Source of the DNA: an uncultured Oribacterium sp.
GTDB taxonomy: Bacteria; Bacillota; Clostridia; Lachnospirales; Lachnospiraceae
Reading direction: 5' to 3'
NCBI GenBank assembly: GCA_938030845.1
Contig: CALHIC010000357.1
Coordinates: 1 to 5,479, forward strand
Length of the DNA stretch: 5,479 nucleotides
Shown: in pieces, positions 1-5,479 of the stretch
Numbering within the stretch: the stretch's first letter is position 1
Layout: each line of letters starts with the position of its first letter
Translations under genes and position numbers: made by a program
The notes under the pieces: model-generated
The model's database searches: none
What the model was told of the DNA's origin: nothing
Seen by the model: only the letters and a program-made list of their open reading frames with translations

Positions 1-1173
1 CTGGCCTTTATTGCCTTTGGTACCGGAGAATTCTTTACCTTTTCTACGCTAAAGCAGAACGGGCTGAAGGTTTGCATTATTACGCTTTTTGAAGCCACAT
101 TAGCTTCTCTCTTCGTTTTTGTGCTTTGTCTTTTTATTTTAAAATTGAATTTAAGTCTGTCTTTGGTTTTGGGAGCCCTAGCGGCAACCACCGCCTCCGC
201 CTCCACGATTATGACCATACGGCAGTTCAACGCCAAGGGGGATTTTGTGAATACCCTTTTGCAGGTGGTAGCTTTGGACAATGTCTTTGGACTTGTGGCC
301 TACAGTATGGCCATTTCTGTAGCGGTGGCTTTGCAATCCGGCTCCTTTAAGCTGAGCAGTATTCTCATGCCCATTGCTTTAAATCTGGCGGTGCTTCTTT
401 TGGGAGCGCTTTTTGGGCTCTTTTTAAAGCTTTTAATGCCGAAGCAGCGTTCTACAGACAACCGTTTGATTATTACCATTGCGGTGCTATTCAGCTTTTG
501 CGGTATCTGTGCCCTTTTGGATGTTTCTCCACTTTTGGGTTGTATGTCCATGGGCATGATTTACATCAATATCACGGGAGACGACAAGCTTTTCAAACAG
601 TTAAATTACTTTAATCCTCCTATTTTACTGCTGTTTTTCGTGCGTTCCGGCATGAACTTCAAGCTGGATGTGCTCTTACATTCGGGGGGAATAGGGGAAA
701 ATGTTCCTCTTCTCTTAGTGGGTATCAGCTATTTTTTGGTACGTATTTTGGGAAAATATCTGGGGGCCATTCTGGGTCCAACTTTGGTGGGAGAAAAGAA
801 GGAAGTTCGGAAATATTTAGGATTGGCATTGGTGCCTCAGGCCGGGGTAGCCATCGGTCTTTCCGCATTGGGTGCCAGAATTTTGGGTGGAGAGTTGGGA
901 AGAGCTTTGGAGACGGTTATTCTCGCCTCCAGTATTCTCTACGAACTTATAGGACCGGGCTGTGCCAAGCTGGCCTTGTACCTTTCCCATTCCTATGCGG
1001 TAAGTTTGGAGGATTTAACGGAATCCGTCGCTATAGACCCGGAGAAGAAGAAAAATGAGGTGGAGCTTTTGATTGAGCGAATTCAGGCTATTCAGAAGGA
1101 GCTTCCCTCCCATGCCAAGAGACTGGCGGAAGAGGAAGAAGCCTTTACCGAGGCGGCGGAGGAGCAGTATTAA
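1..1173 (+). CDS. Cation:proton antiporter, Na+/H+ exchanger family (5'-partial)
   Basis: Frame 1 is open from the first base to the TAA at 1171-1173, giving the last 390 residues of a protein whose start lies upstream; an internal GTG at 121 is not a credible start because family-like sequence (LAFIAFGTGEFF...) precedes it. The product is a polytopic inner-membrane carrier that would exchange Na+ or K+ for H+ (PF00999 fold). Supporting motifs, in window residues, are the TM4-like AATTASAST (61-69) followed by IRQFNAKGD, the TM5-like VVALDNVFGLV (D93, N94), FFVRSGM (ending at M218) and LVPQAGVAIG (from 277). Hydrophobic segments run to about residue 325. A charged, probably cytosolic tail of about 55 residues, rich in Glu and Lys and possibly coiled-coil, ends the protein. 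Relatives usually carry Asp-Asp where this one has D93-N94, so activity or stoichiometry may differ. No terminator separates it from the MgtC-like gene 96 bp downstream, so co-transcription is plausible. The family is fairly sure; the ion is not known. Confidence 0.88.
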   Translation: MAFIAFGTGEFFTFSTLKQNGLKVCIITLFEATLASLFVFVLCLFILKLNLSLSLVLGALAATTASASTIMTIRQFNAKGDFVNTLLQVVALDNVFGLVAYSMAISVAVALQSGSFKLSSILMPIALNLAVLLLGALFGLFLKLLMPKQRSTDNRLIITIAVLFSFCGICALLDVSPLLGCMSMGMIYINITGDDKLFKQLNYFNPPILLLFFVRSGMNFKLDVLLHSGGIGENVPLLLVGISYFLVRILGKYLGAILGPTLVGEKKEVRKYLGLALVPQAGVAIGLSALGARILGGELGRALETVILASSILYELIGPGCAKLALYLSHSYAVSLEDLTESVAIDPEKKKNEVELLIERIQAIQKELPSHAKRLAEEEEAFTEAAEEQY

Positions 1174-1269
1174 CTTGATATTTCTAAAGATGGGTTTGGA
1201 AAAGACAAAAATGAATGAACTTACTCGCTTGGATTACAGGATATTTGAATAGAACAGGAGGAAACAGTC

Positions 1270-1995
1270 ATGTCAGAATGGATGATGCAGGAAGCGTTTC
1301 GGACACTTAGAATAGAAAACAATATAAGTTTTTCTTCCGCCTTGCTCAGGATTTTCATTGCGGTTCTTCTCTCCTCCATGATTGGCTGCGAGCGAGCCAA
1401 CAAAAGGCATTCCGCAGGTCTTCGAACCTTTATTTTGGCCTCCTTATCCGGCTGTTTGGCCATGATTTTAGATCTGCTTTTCATGAATGCGGAGGTTCTT
1501 CGTTTTCCCATGCTTTCCGCCTTTGCCATGATCAGTATTTCCATCATCAGCTGTAAGGCAATTCTCTTTAGCTCCAGAAATCAGATTAAAGGCTTAACCA
1601 CTGCCATTGCTCTATGGTCCTGCGTTTTGATTGGGCTCAGTGCGGGAGCAGGACTTTATTTTGTTAGTGTGGTGGCTTGCTTTATGCTGTACTGGATTCT
1701 GTCTTACCTGCCGGGCTTGGAAATGTATCTGAAAAATCGCTCCAACCACTTTGAAATTCATTTGGAGCTAAAGAGTCGGCAGTATTTGCAGGACTTTGTT
1801 ACCACCATTCGGAGGCTGGGACTTCGGATTGATGACATTGAGTTAAATACCGCCTACCACGGCTCCGGCCTTAGCGTGTATTCTGTGACCTTTACTATAG
1901 ACAGCAAAGAGCTGAAGAAGTTCAAAACCCATAAGGAGATTATCGAAGCCCTGTCCACCATTGACTACATTTATCATATAGAAGAAATGCGGTAG
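1270..1995 (+). CDS. MgtC/SapB-family membrane protein with C-terminal ACT-like domain
   Basis: The 241-residue protein starts at the ATG at 1270, fixed by a strong AGGAGG at 1256-1261 with 8-nt spacing. The N-terminal half is membrane-embedded and carries MgtC signatures: IGCER (38-42), the AGLRT box (49-53), KGLTTAIALW (107-116) and GLSAGAGLY (122-130). From about residue 160 a soluble segment (HLELKSRQYLQDFV... to YHIEEM) resembles the ACT-like tail of Gram-positive MgtC/SapB proteins. MgtC proteins are linked to growth at low Mg2+ and, in Salmonella, to control of the F-type ATP synthase; the role of clostridial members is not established. The segment before GLTTA, usually GIGFLGAG-like, reads SIISCKAILF here, so several helix-packing glycines are lost. 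Its position after an antiporter gene suggests a joint role in ion or membrane-potential homeostasis, which is inference. It could also be a divergent paralogue with a changed function. Confidence 0.85.
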   Translation: MSEWMMQEAFRTLRIENNISFSSALLRIFIAVLLSSMIGCERANKRHSAGLRTFILASLSGCLAMILDLLFMNAEVLRFPMLSAFAMISISIISCKAILFSSRNQIKGLTTAIALWSCVLIGLSAGAGLYFVSVVACFMLYWILSYLPGLEMYLKNRSNHFEIHLELKSRQYLQDFVTTIRRLGLRIDDIELNTAYHGSGLSVYSVTFTIDSKELKKFKTHKEIIEALSTIDYIYHIEEMR

Positions 1996-2045
1996 AACGT
2001 TGCAATCGTTTCTTTATTTTACTTTTTATATTGTTGTTTTATTCT

Positions 2046-2077
2046 TAGACTTTACATCTTAAAAAAGATATGATAAT
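2046..2077 (+). promoter_or_regulatory. Probable sigma-A promoter of the ATPase gene
   Basis: TAGACT (2046-2051, 4 of 6 to TTGACA) and TATGAT (2069-2074, 5 of 6 to TATAAT) are separated by 17 bp in a T/A-rich stretch. An alternative pairing is TTTACA (2051-2056) with GATAAT (2072-2077) at a tighter 15 bp. Either places the transcription start around 2081-2086, at or just inside the palindromic repeats that follow, so those repeats could act as an operator at the start site and/or as a 5' mRNA structure. Called by eye only. Confidence 0.5.
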
Positions 2078-2080
2078 TTT

Positions 2081-2115
2081 TATTCGGAAGTAACCGAATC
2101 GGAGGTAACCGAATA
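2081..2115 (+). repeat. 15-bp tandem repeat with palindromic arms, containing the ATPase ribosome site
   Basis: Two abutting 15-bp units, CGGAAGTAACCGAAT (2085-2099) and CGGAGGTAACCGAAT (2100-2114), match at 14 of 15 positions. The arm TATTCGG (2081-2087) can pair with the near CCGAAT (2094-2099; 6 bp, 6-nt loop AAGTAA) or perfectly with the far CCGAATA (2109-2115; 7 bp). The single difference between units, A to G, creates the GGAGG Shine-Dalgarno at 2101-2105, which stands 12 nt before the ATG, longer than usual. In the far pairing GGAGG lies inside the loop; in the near pairing it is free. A small TCGG/CCGA hairpin (2099-2102 with 2109-2112) would also mask part of it. Likely roles are a two-site operator for a repressor, possibly the ATPase protein itself, or a translational switch. 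The repeat is seen directly; the function is inferred. Confidence 0.75.
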
Positions 2116-2117
2116 AA

Positions 2118-3497
2118 ATGAAATTTATCGGAAGAGAGGAAGAAGTACGGAAAATCAAAGGCTTGTATCAGTCTCCCGGTCTGGAAGTTCTTCTGTTATA
2201 CGGAAGAAGACGAATCGGAAAGAGCGAGCTGATGAAACATTCCATGCAGTTCTTTGAGGGGAAAAGGATTTATTACGAGTGCAAACAGACTTCTGAAATG
2301 AACAATGTAGAAAGCTTGGCGACTTTACTTTCGGAAGAGTTTGGCTACCCGAAGATTTCCTTTTCCGGCCTGGAGGAAGTGATGGATTTTCTTTTTAAAA
2401 AGGCAACGGAGGAGAATATTCTCTTGATTTTGGATGAATATTCTTACCTTAGTGATGTGCTGAAGGGCATGGACAGTGTTTTGCAGGCACTGATTGATAA
2501 ATATCGAAACCGGAGTAAATTGAAATTGGCCTTGTGCGGTTCCTTTGTGGATACCATGCAGAAACTGATAGAAAAAGAGAATCCCTTATTTGGCCGTTTT
2601 GATTTGGTTTTAAAGCTGAAGCCCATGGATTACTATGATTCGGCACAGTTTTATTCCCATTTTTCCGACGAGGATAAGGTGAGGCTTTATAGTGTTTTTG
2701 GCGGAATTCCTTATTATAATCGTTTGATTCGGGAAGACAGGTCCGTAAAGGAAAATATTATAGAGCTGATCGCATCCCCCAGTGCAAGACTGGAAAATGA
2801 GGTACTCTTGTACCTTAAGTCGGAAATTGCGAAAATTGTGAATGCCAATGAAGTCTTTGAGGCTATGGCAAAGGGATTTTCCCGCTTTAACGATATCCTG
2901 TCTCAGTCCCATGTTTCCAGCGGTCCTACTTTGGTGGATGTGTTGGATAAGCTGATTCGTATGGAGCTTGTGGAGAAGGCGGCGCCCATCAATGATGAAA
3001 ATAACCGAAAGAAATCCGGATATTATATCAGTGACCCCATGTCCTTGTTTTATTATCGCTATATTTTCCGTTACAGCTCCCAGTTAAACGTGATGAATTC
3101 GGATATTTTCTATCAGCGATATATTCAGGAGGACTTTGAAAATGCCTATGTGCCGAAGCGTTTTGAGACGATAGGAAAACAATATTTAATCCGGCAGAAT
3201 CGGGCAGGGCTTATGGAAGAATCCTTTGAGAAAATAGGCAGGTACTACTACGACATTCCGAAAGAGAGGCGAAACGGAGAGTTCGATATTGTCACCTACG
3301 ATCCCAAGGGCTATATATTTTATGAAGTAAAGTTTCAAGATAAGCCTCTTAGCAAGGCGGAAATAGAAAAGGAGATAGCGCAGGTGCAGGAATGCGGCCT
3401 GCAATGCTATCGTTACGGCTTCCTTTCCAAAAGCGGATTTGAAGCAATTTCCCGGGATGATCTGGTTTTGATTTCCTTGGAAAGTCTGTATGTATAG
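2118..3497 (+). CDS. ATP-binding protein: ATPase_2 domain fused to DUF234 PD-(D/E)XK nuclease-like domain
   Basis: This 459-residue protein opens with the family-typical FIGREEEV. It has a Walker A loop GRRRIGKS (29-36), a Walker B LLILDE (102-107, D106 and E107), a sensor-like LCGS (139-142) and a candidate arginine finger in LFGRF (R160). The middle part (about 200-330) fits the winged-helix segment found after such ATPase cores (FGGIPYY, then the LVDVLDKLIRMELVEK region and GYYISDPMSLFYYRYI). The C-terminal part carries a PD-(D/E)XK-like signature: E350 in FETIG, then E388-F-D390, then E403-V-K405. This layout matches the prokaryotic/archaeal ATPase_2 (PF01637) plus DUF234 (PF03008) family, whose biological role is poorly defined. 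It is probably cytosolic; no membrane segment is seen. All ATPase and nuclease-like residues appear intact, so it is not a decayed copy. It has its own promoter, repeat-bearing leader and terminator and appears to be expressed alone. Family call is firm; substrate (DNA, RNA or other) is unknown. Confidence 0.9.
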   Translation: MKFIGREEEVRKIKGLYQSPGLEVLLLYGRRRIGKSELMKHSMQFFEGKRIYYECKQTSEMNNVESLATLLSEEFGYPKISFSGLEEVMDFLFKKATEENILLILDEYSYLSDVLKGMDSVLQALIDKYRNRSKLKLALCGSFVDTMQKLIEKENPLFGRFDLVLKLKPMDYYDSAQFYSHFSDEDKVRLYSVFGGIPYYNRLIREDRSVKENIIELIASPSARLENEVLLYLKSEIAKIVNANEVFEAMAKGFSRFNDILSQSHVSSGPTLVDVLDKLIRMELVEKAAPINDENNRKKSGYYISDPMSLFYYRYIFRYSSQLNVMNSDIFYQRYIQEDFENAYVPKRFETIGKQYLIRQNRAGLMEESFEKIGRYYYDIPKERRNGEFDIVTYDPKGYIFYEVKFQDKPLSKAEIEKEIAQVQECGLQCYRYGFLSKSGFEAISRDDLVLISLESLYV

Positions 3498-3555
3498 TTT
3501 TCCATGGCCGGTTTTAGGATAAAAATATTTTCTTCTCATCAGAGAAAATCACTTC

Positions 3556-3580
3556 GGAGGCTTTTTTAGCCTCCTTTTTT
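3556..3580 (+). terminator. Intrinsic terminator after the ATPase gene
   Basis: GGAGGCT (3556-3562) pairs with AGCCTCC (3568-3574) across a five-T loop, giving a 7-bp GC-rich stem directly followed by six T (3575-3580). It lies 58 bp past the ATPase stop and ends that transcript before the GntR promoter. A weaker AT-rich hairpin, ATTTTCT (3527-3533) with AGAAAAT (3543-3549), sits just upstream and may protect the 3' end. Confidence 0.88.
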
Positions 3581-3590
3581 ACGCTATACT
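3562..3590 (+). promoter_or_regulatory. Possible promoter of the GntR-family gene
   Basis: A good -10 box TATACT (3585-3590) lies 30 bp before the ATG. The matching -35 position falls in the T-run of the terminator loop (TTTTTA at 3563-3568, 16-bp spacer) and is a poor match to TTGACA, so the promoter may be weak or activator-dependent. The predicted start is near 3597, leaving a leader of about 24 nt with the ribosome site AGGGAG (3611-3616) close to the ATG. No clear inverted-repeat operator was found here. Confidence 0.4.
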
Positions 3591-3620
3591 AGGACAGTTC
3601 AAAGAAATGAAGGGAGAACT

Positions 3621-4271
3621 ATGGAAAAAAGTCTGAAAGACCAAGTATATGAATCTATCCTGGAGGATATCTTCCAGGGCAATGTTTCTCCGGGAGATAT
3701 CTTGAATGAGAAGGCCTTACTGGAAAAATACCATTGTAGCAAGTCTCCAGTTCGAGAGGCGCTGATGGCTCTTTGTGCGGACGGCATACTAAAGAATATT
3801 CCCCGCTACGGCTATGAGGTGGTGCGCCTGAGTAAGGAAGATATCTACGATATGCTGGCTTTCCGTTTTGTTTTGGAGCGGGGAGTGCTTTTGGAGTGCG
3901 GGGCGGAGCTTCGGGAGGAAGACTTTCAGGACTTGGAGCAGATCAACAGTCAGTGCAGTGAAAATGACACGGATGCCATGACCCACTGGAAACATAACAT
4001 GGAATTTCACCTTCGTTTGATTGCCTGTGCCCACAATGACTATATTACGGAGCAGCTGGAAAAATGCATGGCCAGACTGAAGCGGGCCTACTCCCAGTAC
4101 TATTGGAAGAAGGACAAGGAAATTCTTTTTTCCATGGATACGGAGCACCATGTGGACATTGTGTCGGCGCTACGAAATAAGGACGTGGATAAGGCCATTC
4201 GCTATTTGGAGGAGGATATTCAGGACTTCGGAGAGTACTCCGCCTATCGTTTAAAGCTTCATTTTTCTTAA
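3621..4271 (+). CDS. GntR/FadR-family transcriptional regulator with FCD domain
   Basis: The 216-residue protein starts at the ATG at 3621 behind AGGGAG (3611-3616). Residues 1-67 form the GntR winged helix-turn-helix: LKDQVYESIL, then PGDILNEKALLEKY, a recognition helix around SPVREAL (42-48) and the wing PRYGYEV (61-67). Residues from about 70 to 210 form the all-helical FCD ligand/metal domain, with R82 and E86 in FRFVLERG, FHLRLI (H130) and EHHVDIVSAL (H177). At the usual first ligand position the residue is N126 instead of Asp, and at the last (normally His, in an A...HL motif) it is D199. Metal binding may therefore be changed or replaced by direct effector contact. FCD regulators usually repress adjacent carbon or lipid catabolism genes in response to small carboxylates or other metabolites. 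The downstream neighbour is a phosphodiesterase-type membrane protein, which suggests but does not prove its target. Confidence 0.92.
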   Translation: MEKSLKDQVYESILEDIFQGNVSPGDILNEKALLEKYHCSKSPVREALMALCADGILKNIPRYGYEVVRLSKEDIYDMLAFRFVLERGVLLECGAELREEDFQDLEQINSQCSENDTDAMTHWKHNMEFHLRLIACAHNDYITEQLEKCMARLKRAYSQYYWKKDKEILFSMDTEHHVDIVSALRNKDVDKAIRYLEEDIQDFGEYSAYRLKLHFS

Positions 4272-4373
4272 ATCGATATCGGAAAGAAATTTGCGCTTTC
4301 TTTAACGAAAAGGAGATATATTGTAAAAATATTCATTTAAAGCATTTACTAAGCAAATTTTAGAAAGGAACTT
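4272..4373 (+). other. Intergenic leader before the GDPD gene: weak hairpin and an orphan Shine-Dalgarno
   Basis: The 102-bp gap contains an AT-rich inverted repeat, AAAGAAA (4283-4289) with TTTCTTT (4297-4303), without a T-run, so it is not a convincing terminator. A strong AAAGGAG (4309-4315) follows, but the only start at a proper distance is TTG (4321-4323), immediately followed by TAA. A weak promoter guess is TTGTAA (4321-4326) with TTTACT (4345-4350), 18-bp spacing. Read-through from the GntR gene into the GDPD gene is possible. None of these is strong. Confidence 0.3.
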
Positions 4374-5479
4374 ATGGAAAAAAAAGAGGGCATGTGGAAA
4401 CAGGTTTTTGGGACTTTGACATTTTGCAATCGCCATAAGTTCCTCTTTTTGTCTACCGCCATTTTTTTGCAGATTGCGACCTTCGTAGGGAAGGAGCTTT
4501 TGCAAATGCTTTTCCGTCTGGCTTTGGTGCTGGTGGATCTGCCCAATGTGGATCAGTACAATATTCGCTATTTCTTTACCAGCCCCAGAAGCCTCTTTAT
4601 GGTTTTGCTCTTTGCTTTTCTTCTGGCCTTCTTTTTTTATGTGGAGGTCTTTACCCTGGTACAGGTGATTTTGGCGGCCAAGGAAGGGGTTCGGATTTCT
4701 TATCGAAAAATTCTTCGCACCTCTCTAATCCGACTGCGGGATTTCAGCTATGGCAATGTGCTGCTGTTCCTTCTTTATATTCTCTGCACCGTGCCGGTGG
4801 CGGGTTTTATTCTAAGCTCTTCCCTGACGGATTCCTTCCACATTCCGGATTTTATAACGGAAGAAGTGGGCAAAACTGTGGGAGGGCATATTGCTCTTTT
4901 TCTTCTGTTTTTCTTTTTCATGTACTTAAATATGCGTCTGGTTTATACTGTGCCTTTAATGGGCTTAAAGGCGCAGAAGTTTAACAAATCTGTGCGGGAA
5001 AGCTTTGCCTATACGAAAAAAGGCGGAATCAAATTGTTTCTGACTCTCTTTTTATATGAGTTTTTGTTGAGTTTGTTGGCCGCTCTTTTGCTCTATCTGG
5101 CGGCTTTTCTCTTTACCCGCCTGGATCCAAAGGGAGAATTGGGAATCTTTCATTTTCTTTTCTTCCTGCTCTTTCGTTTTACCCGATTTTTCTTTGGGAT
5201 TTTGTCAAAAATCGGCTTTCTTTCCCTCCTGGTAAATACCCTTCCGGTGGAAGGCTCCGAGGGGGAAAATGCTTTTCTTGCCGAGGAACAAAAGTATAGC
5301 AAAACCACCGTTTTCCTCCTACTGGCTTTATTTGTTTTTCACAGCACCATAGCGCTTATGGATTATATGGGACGGGAGGTTAATACGGATGCGAAAATCA
5401 TTGCCCATAGAGGGCTGGTTTCTACCGGAGTAGAAAATACTATAGAGTCTTTAGAGGGGGCAAAGGCAGCAGGGGCTGA
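4374..5479 (+). CDS. Membrane-domain glycerophosphodiester phosphodiesterase (3'-partial)
   Basis: An ATG at 4374, behind AAAGGA (4364-4369), opens a frame of 368 complete codons plus two bases with no stop; the final 'tga' of the window is out of frame (the last codon is GCT followed by GA). A second ATG at 4392 is possible but has no better ribosome site. The first ~335 residues are very hydrophobic, with about seven membrane stretches (roughly 23-38, 74-102, 127-148, 172-195, 221-247, 258-290 and 318-335), resembling the membrane domain placed before GDPD in Firmicutes. From residue 342 the catalytic domain begins: KIIAHRG (H345, R346), then ENTIES (E354, N355) and KAAGA, to be followed by Asp or Glu. 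These match the HRG and EN motifs of the GDPD fold, which hydrolyses glycerophosphodiesters to sn-glycerol 3-phosphate and an alcohol, using metal held by acidic residues such as E354. About 240 further residues should follow outside the window. Likely role: membrane-lipid or teichoic-acid glycerophosphate turnover (inference). Confidence 0.88.
   Translation, partial: MEKKEGMWKQVFGTLTFCNRHKFLFLSTAIFLQIATFVGKELLQMLFRLALVLVDLPNVDQYNIRYFFTSPRSLFMVLLFAFLLAFFFYVEVFTLVQVILAAKEGVRISYRKILRTSLIRLRDFSYGNVLLFLLYILCTVPVAGFILSSSLTDSFHIPDFITEEVGKTVGGHIALFLLFFFFMYLNMRLVYTVPLMGLKAQKFNKSVRESFAYTKKGGIKLFLTLFLYEFLLSLLAALLLYLAAFLFTRLDPKGELGIFHFLFFLLFRFTRFFFGILSKIGFLSLLVNTLPVEGSEGENAFLAEEQKYSKTTVFLLLALFVFHSTIALMDYMGREVNTDAKIIAHRGLVSTGVENTIESLEGAKAAGA

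Noticed and set aside
1215..1310. Second short frame starting at ATG 1215 and running into the MgtC-like gene
   Set aside because: It has no ribosome site of its own and overlaps the real gene out of frame.
1221..1547. 108-codon open frame on the minus strand
   Set aside because: It lies almost wholly antisense to the MgtC-like gene, has no family resemblance and is a by-product of the codon pattern there.
1996..2020. Possible terminator after the MgtC-like gene: AACG (1996-1999) with CGTT (2007-2010) before a T-rich stretch
   Set aside because: The stem is only 4 bp (5 with a G-U pair) and the T-run is broken, so it is too weak to call, although termination in this T-rich region is plausible.
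2201..2222. Sequence encoding the Walker A loop resembles the leader repeat (16 of 22 bases like 2085-2106, with CGAATCGGA exact)
   Set aside because: The match is explained by Arg and Gly codons of a conserved P-loop, lacks the palindromic CCGAAT arms and is probably coincidence.
3186..3539. 117-codon open frame on the minus strand
   Set aside because: Antisense to the nuclease-like domain of the ATPase gene, with no recognisable domain.
3789..4151. 120-codon open frame on the minus strand
   Set aside because: Antisense to the GntR regulator, whose protein sequence is unmistakable; no independent evidence for this frame.
4274..4281. Palindrome CGATATCG just after the GntR stop codon
   Set aside because: Eight bases, single copy and not near a convincing promoter; expected by chance at this scale.
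4302..4546. Overlapping minus-strand frames of about 65 codons
   Set aside because: They run antisense to the leader and N-terminus of the GDPD gene, with no ribosome site or family match.

Overview
The window reads as a low-to-mid GC Gram-positive chromosome, most likely a Clostridia/Lachnospiraceae-type anaerobe. The reasons are strong AGGAGG-type ribosome sites, T-rich promoters, a hairpin-plus-T-run terminator, and protein families (clostridial cation:proton antiporter, MgtC/SapB with an ACT-like tail, ATPase_2/DUF234, GntR-FCD, membrane-domain GDPD) that are common there. Genus cannot be set from this sequence alone. All five recognisable genes lie on the + strand; the first and last are cut by the window edges.

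Region 1 (1-1995) looks like an ion-homeostasis pair. It holds the C-terminal 390 residues of a Na+/H+-exchanger-family antiporter and, 96 bp later without a visible terminator, an MgtC/SapB-family membrane protein with a cytosolic ACT-like tail. Both proteins depart from their family consensus at key membrane motifs: Asp-Asn where Asp-Asp is expected in the antiporter, and a glycine-poor replacement of the GIGFLGAG segment in the MgtC-like protein.

Region 2 (about 2046-3580) is a self-contained single-gene unit: a plausible sigma-A promoter, a 15-bp tandem repeat with palindromic arms that also carries the ribosome site, a 459-residue ATPase fused to a PD-(D/E)XK nuclease-like domain (DUF234), and a clear intrinsic terminator. 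It has no evident functional link to its neighbours and is the best candidate for an undescribed element in the window, as an orphan ATPase-nuclease with its own built-in control site.

Region 3 (3580-5479) holds a GntR/FadR-type regulator with an FCD ligand-binding domain. It is followed after 102 bp by a long, 3'-truncated gene for a multi-pass membrane protein whose C-terminus begins a glycerophosphodiester phosphodiesterase domain (HRG...ENT motif). That reading frame stays open to the last base: the terminal 'tga' is out of frame, so the gene continues past the window. The regulator may control the phosphodiesterase gene, but no operator can be proved by eye.

No tRNA, rRNA, CRISPR array, transposase or insertion-sequence ends were seen.
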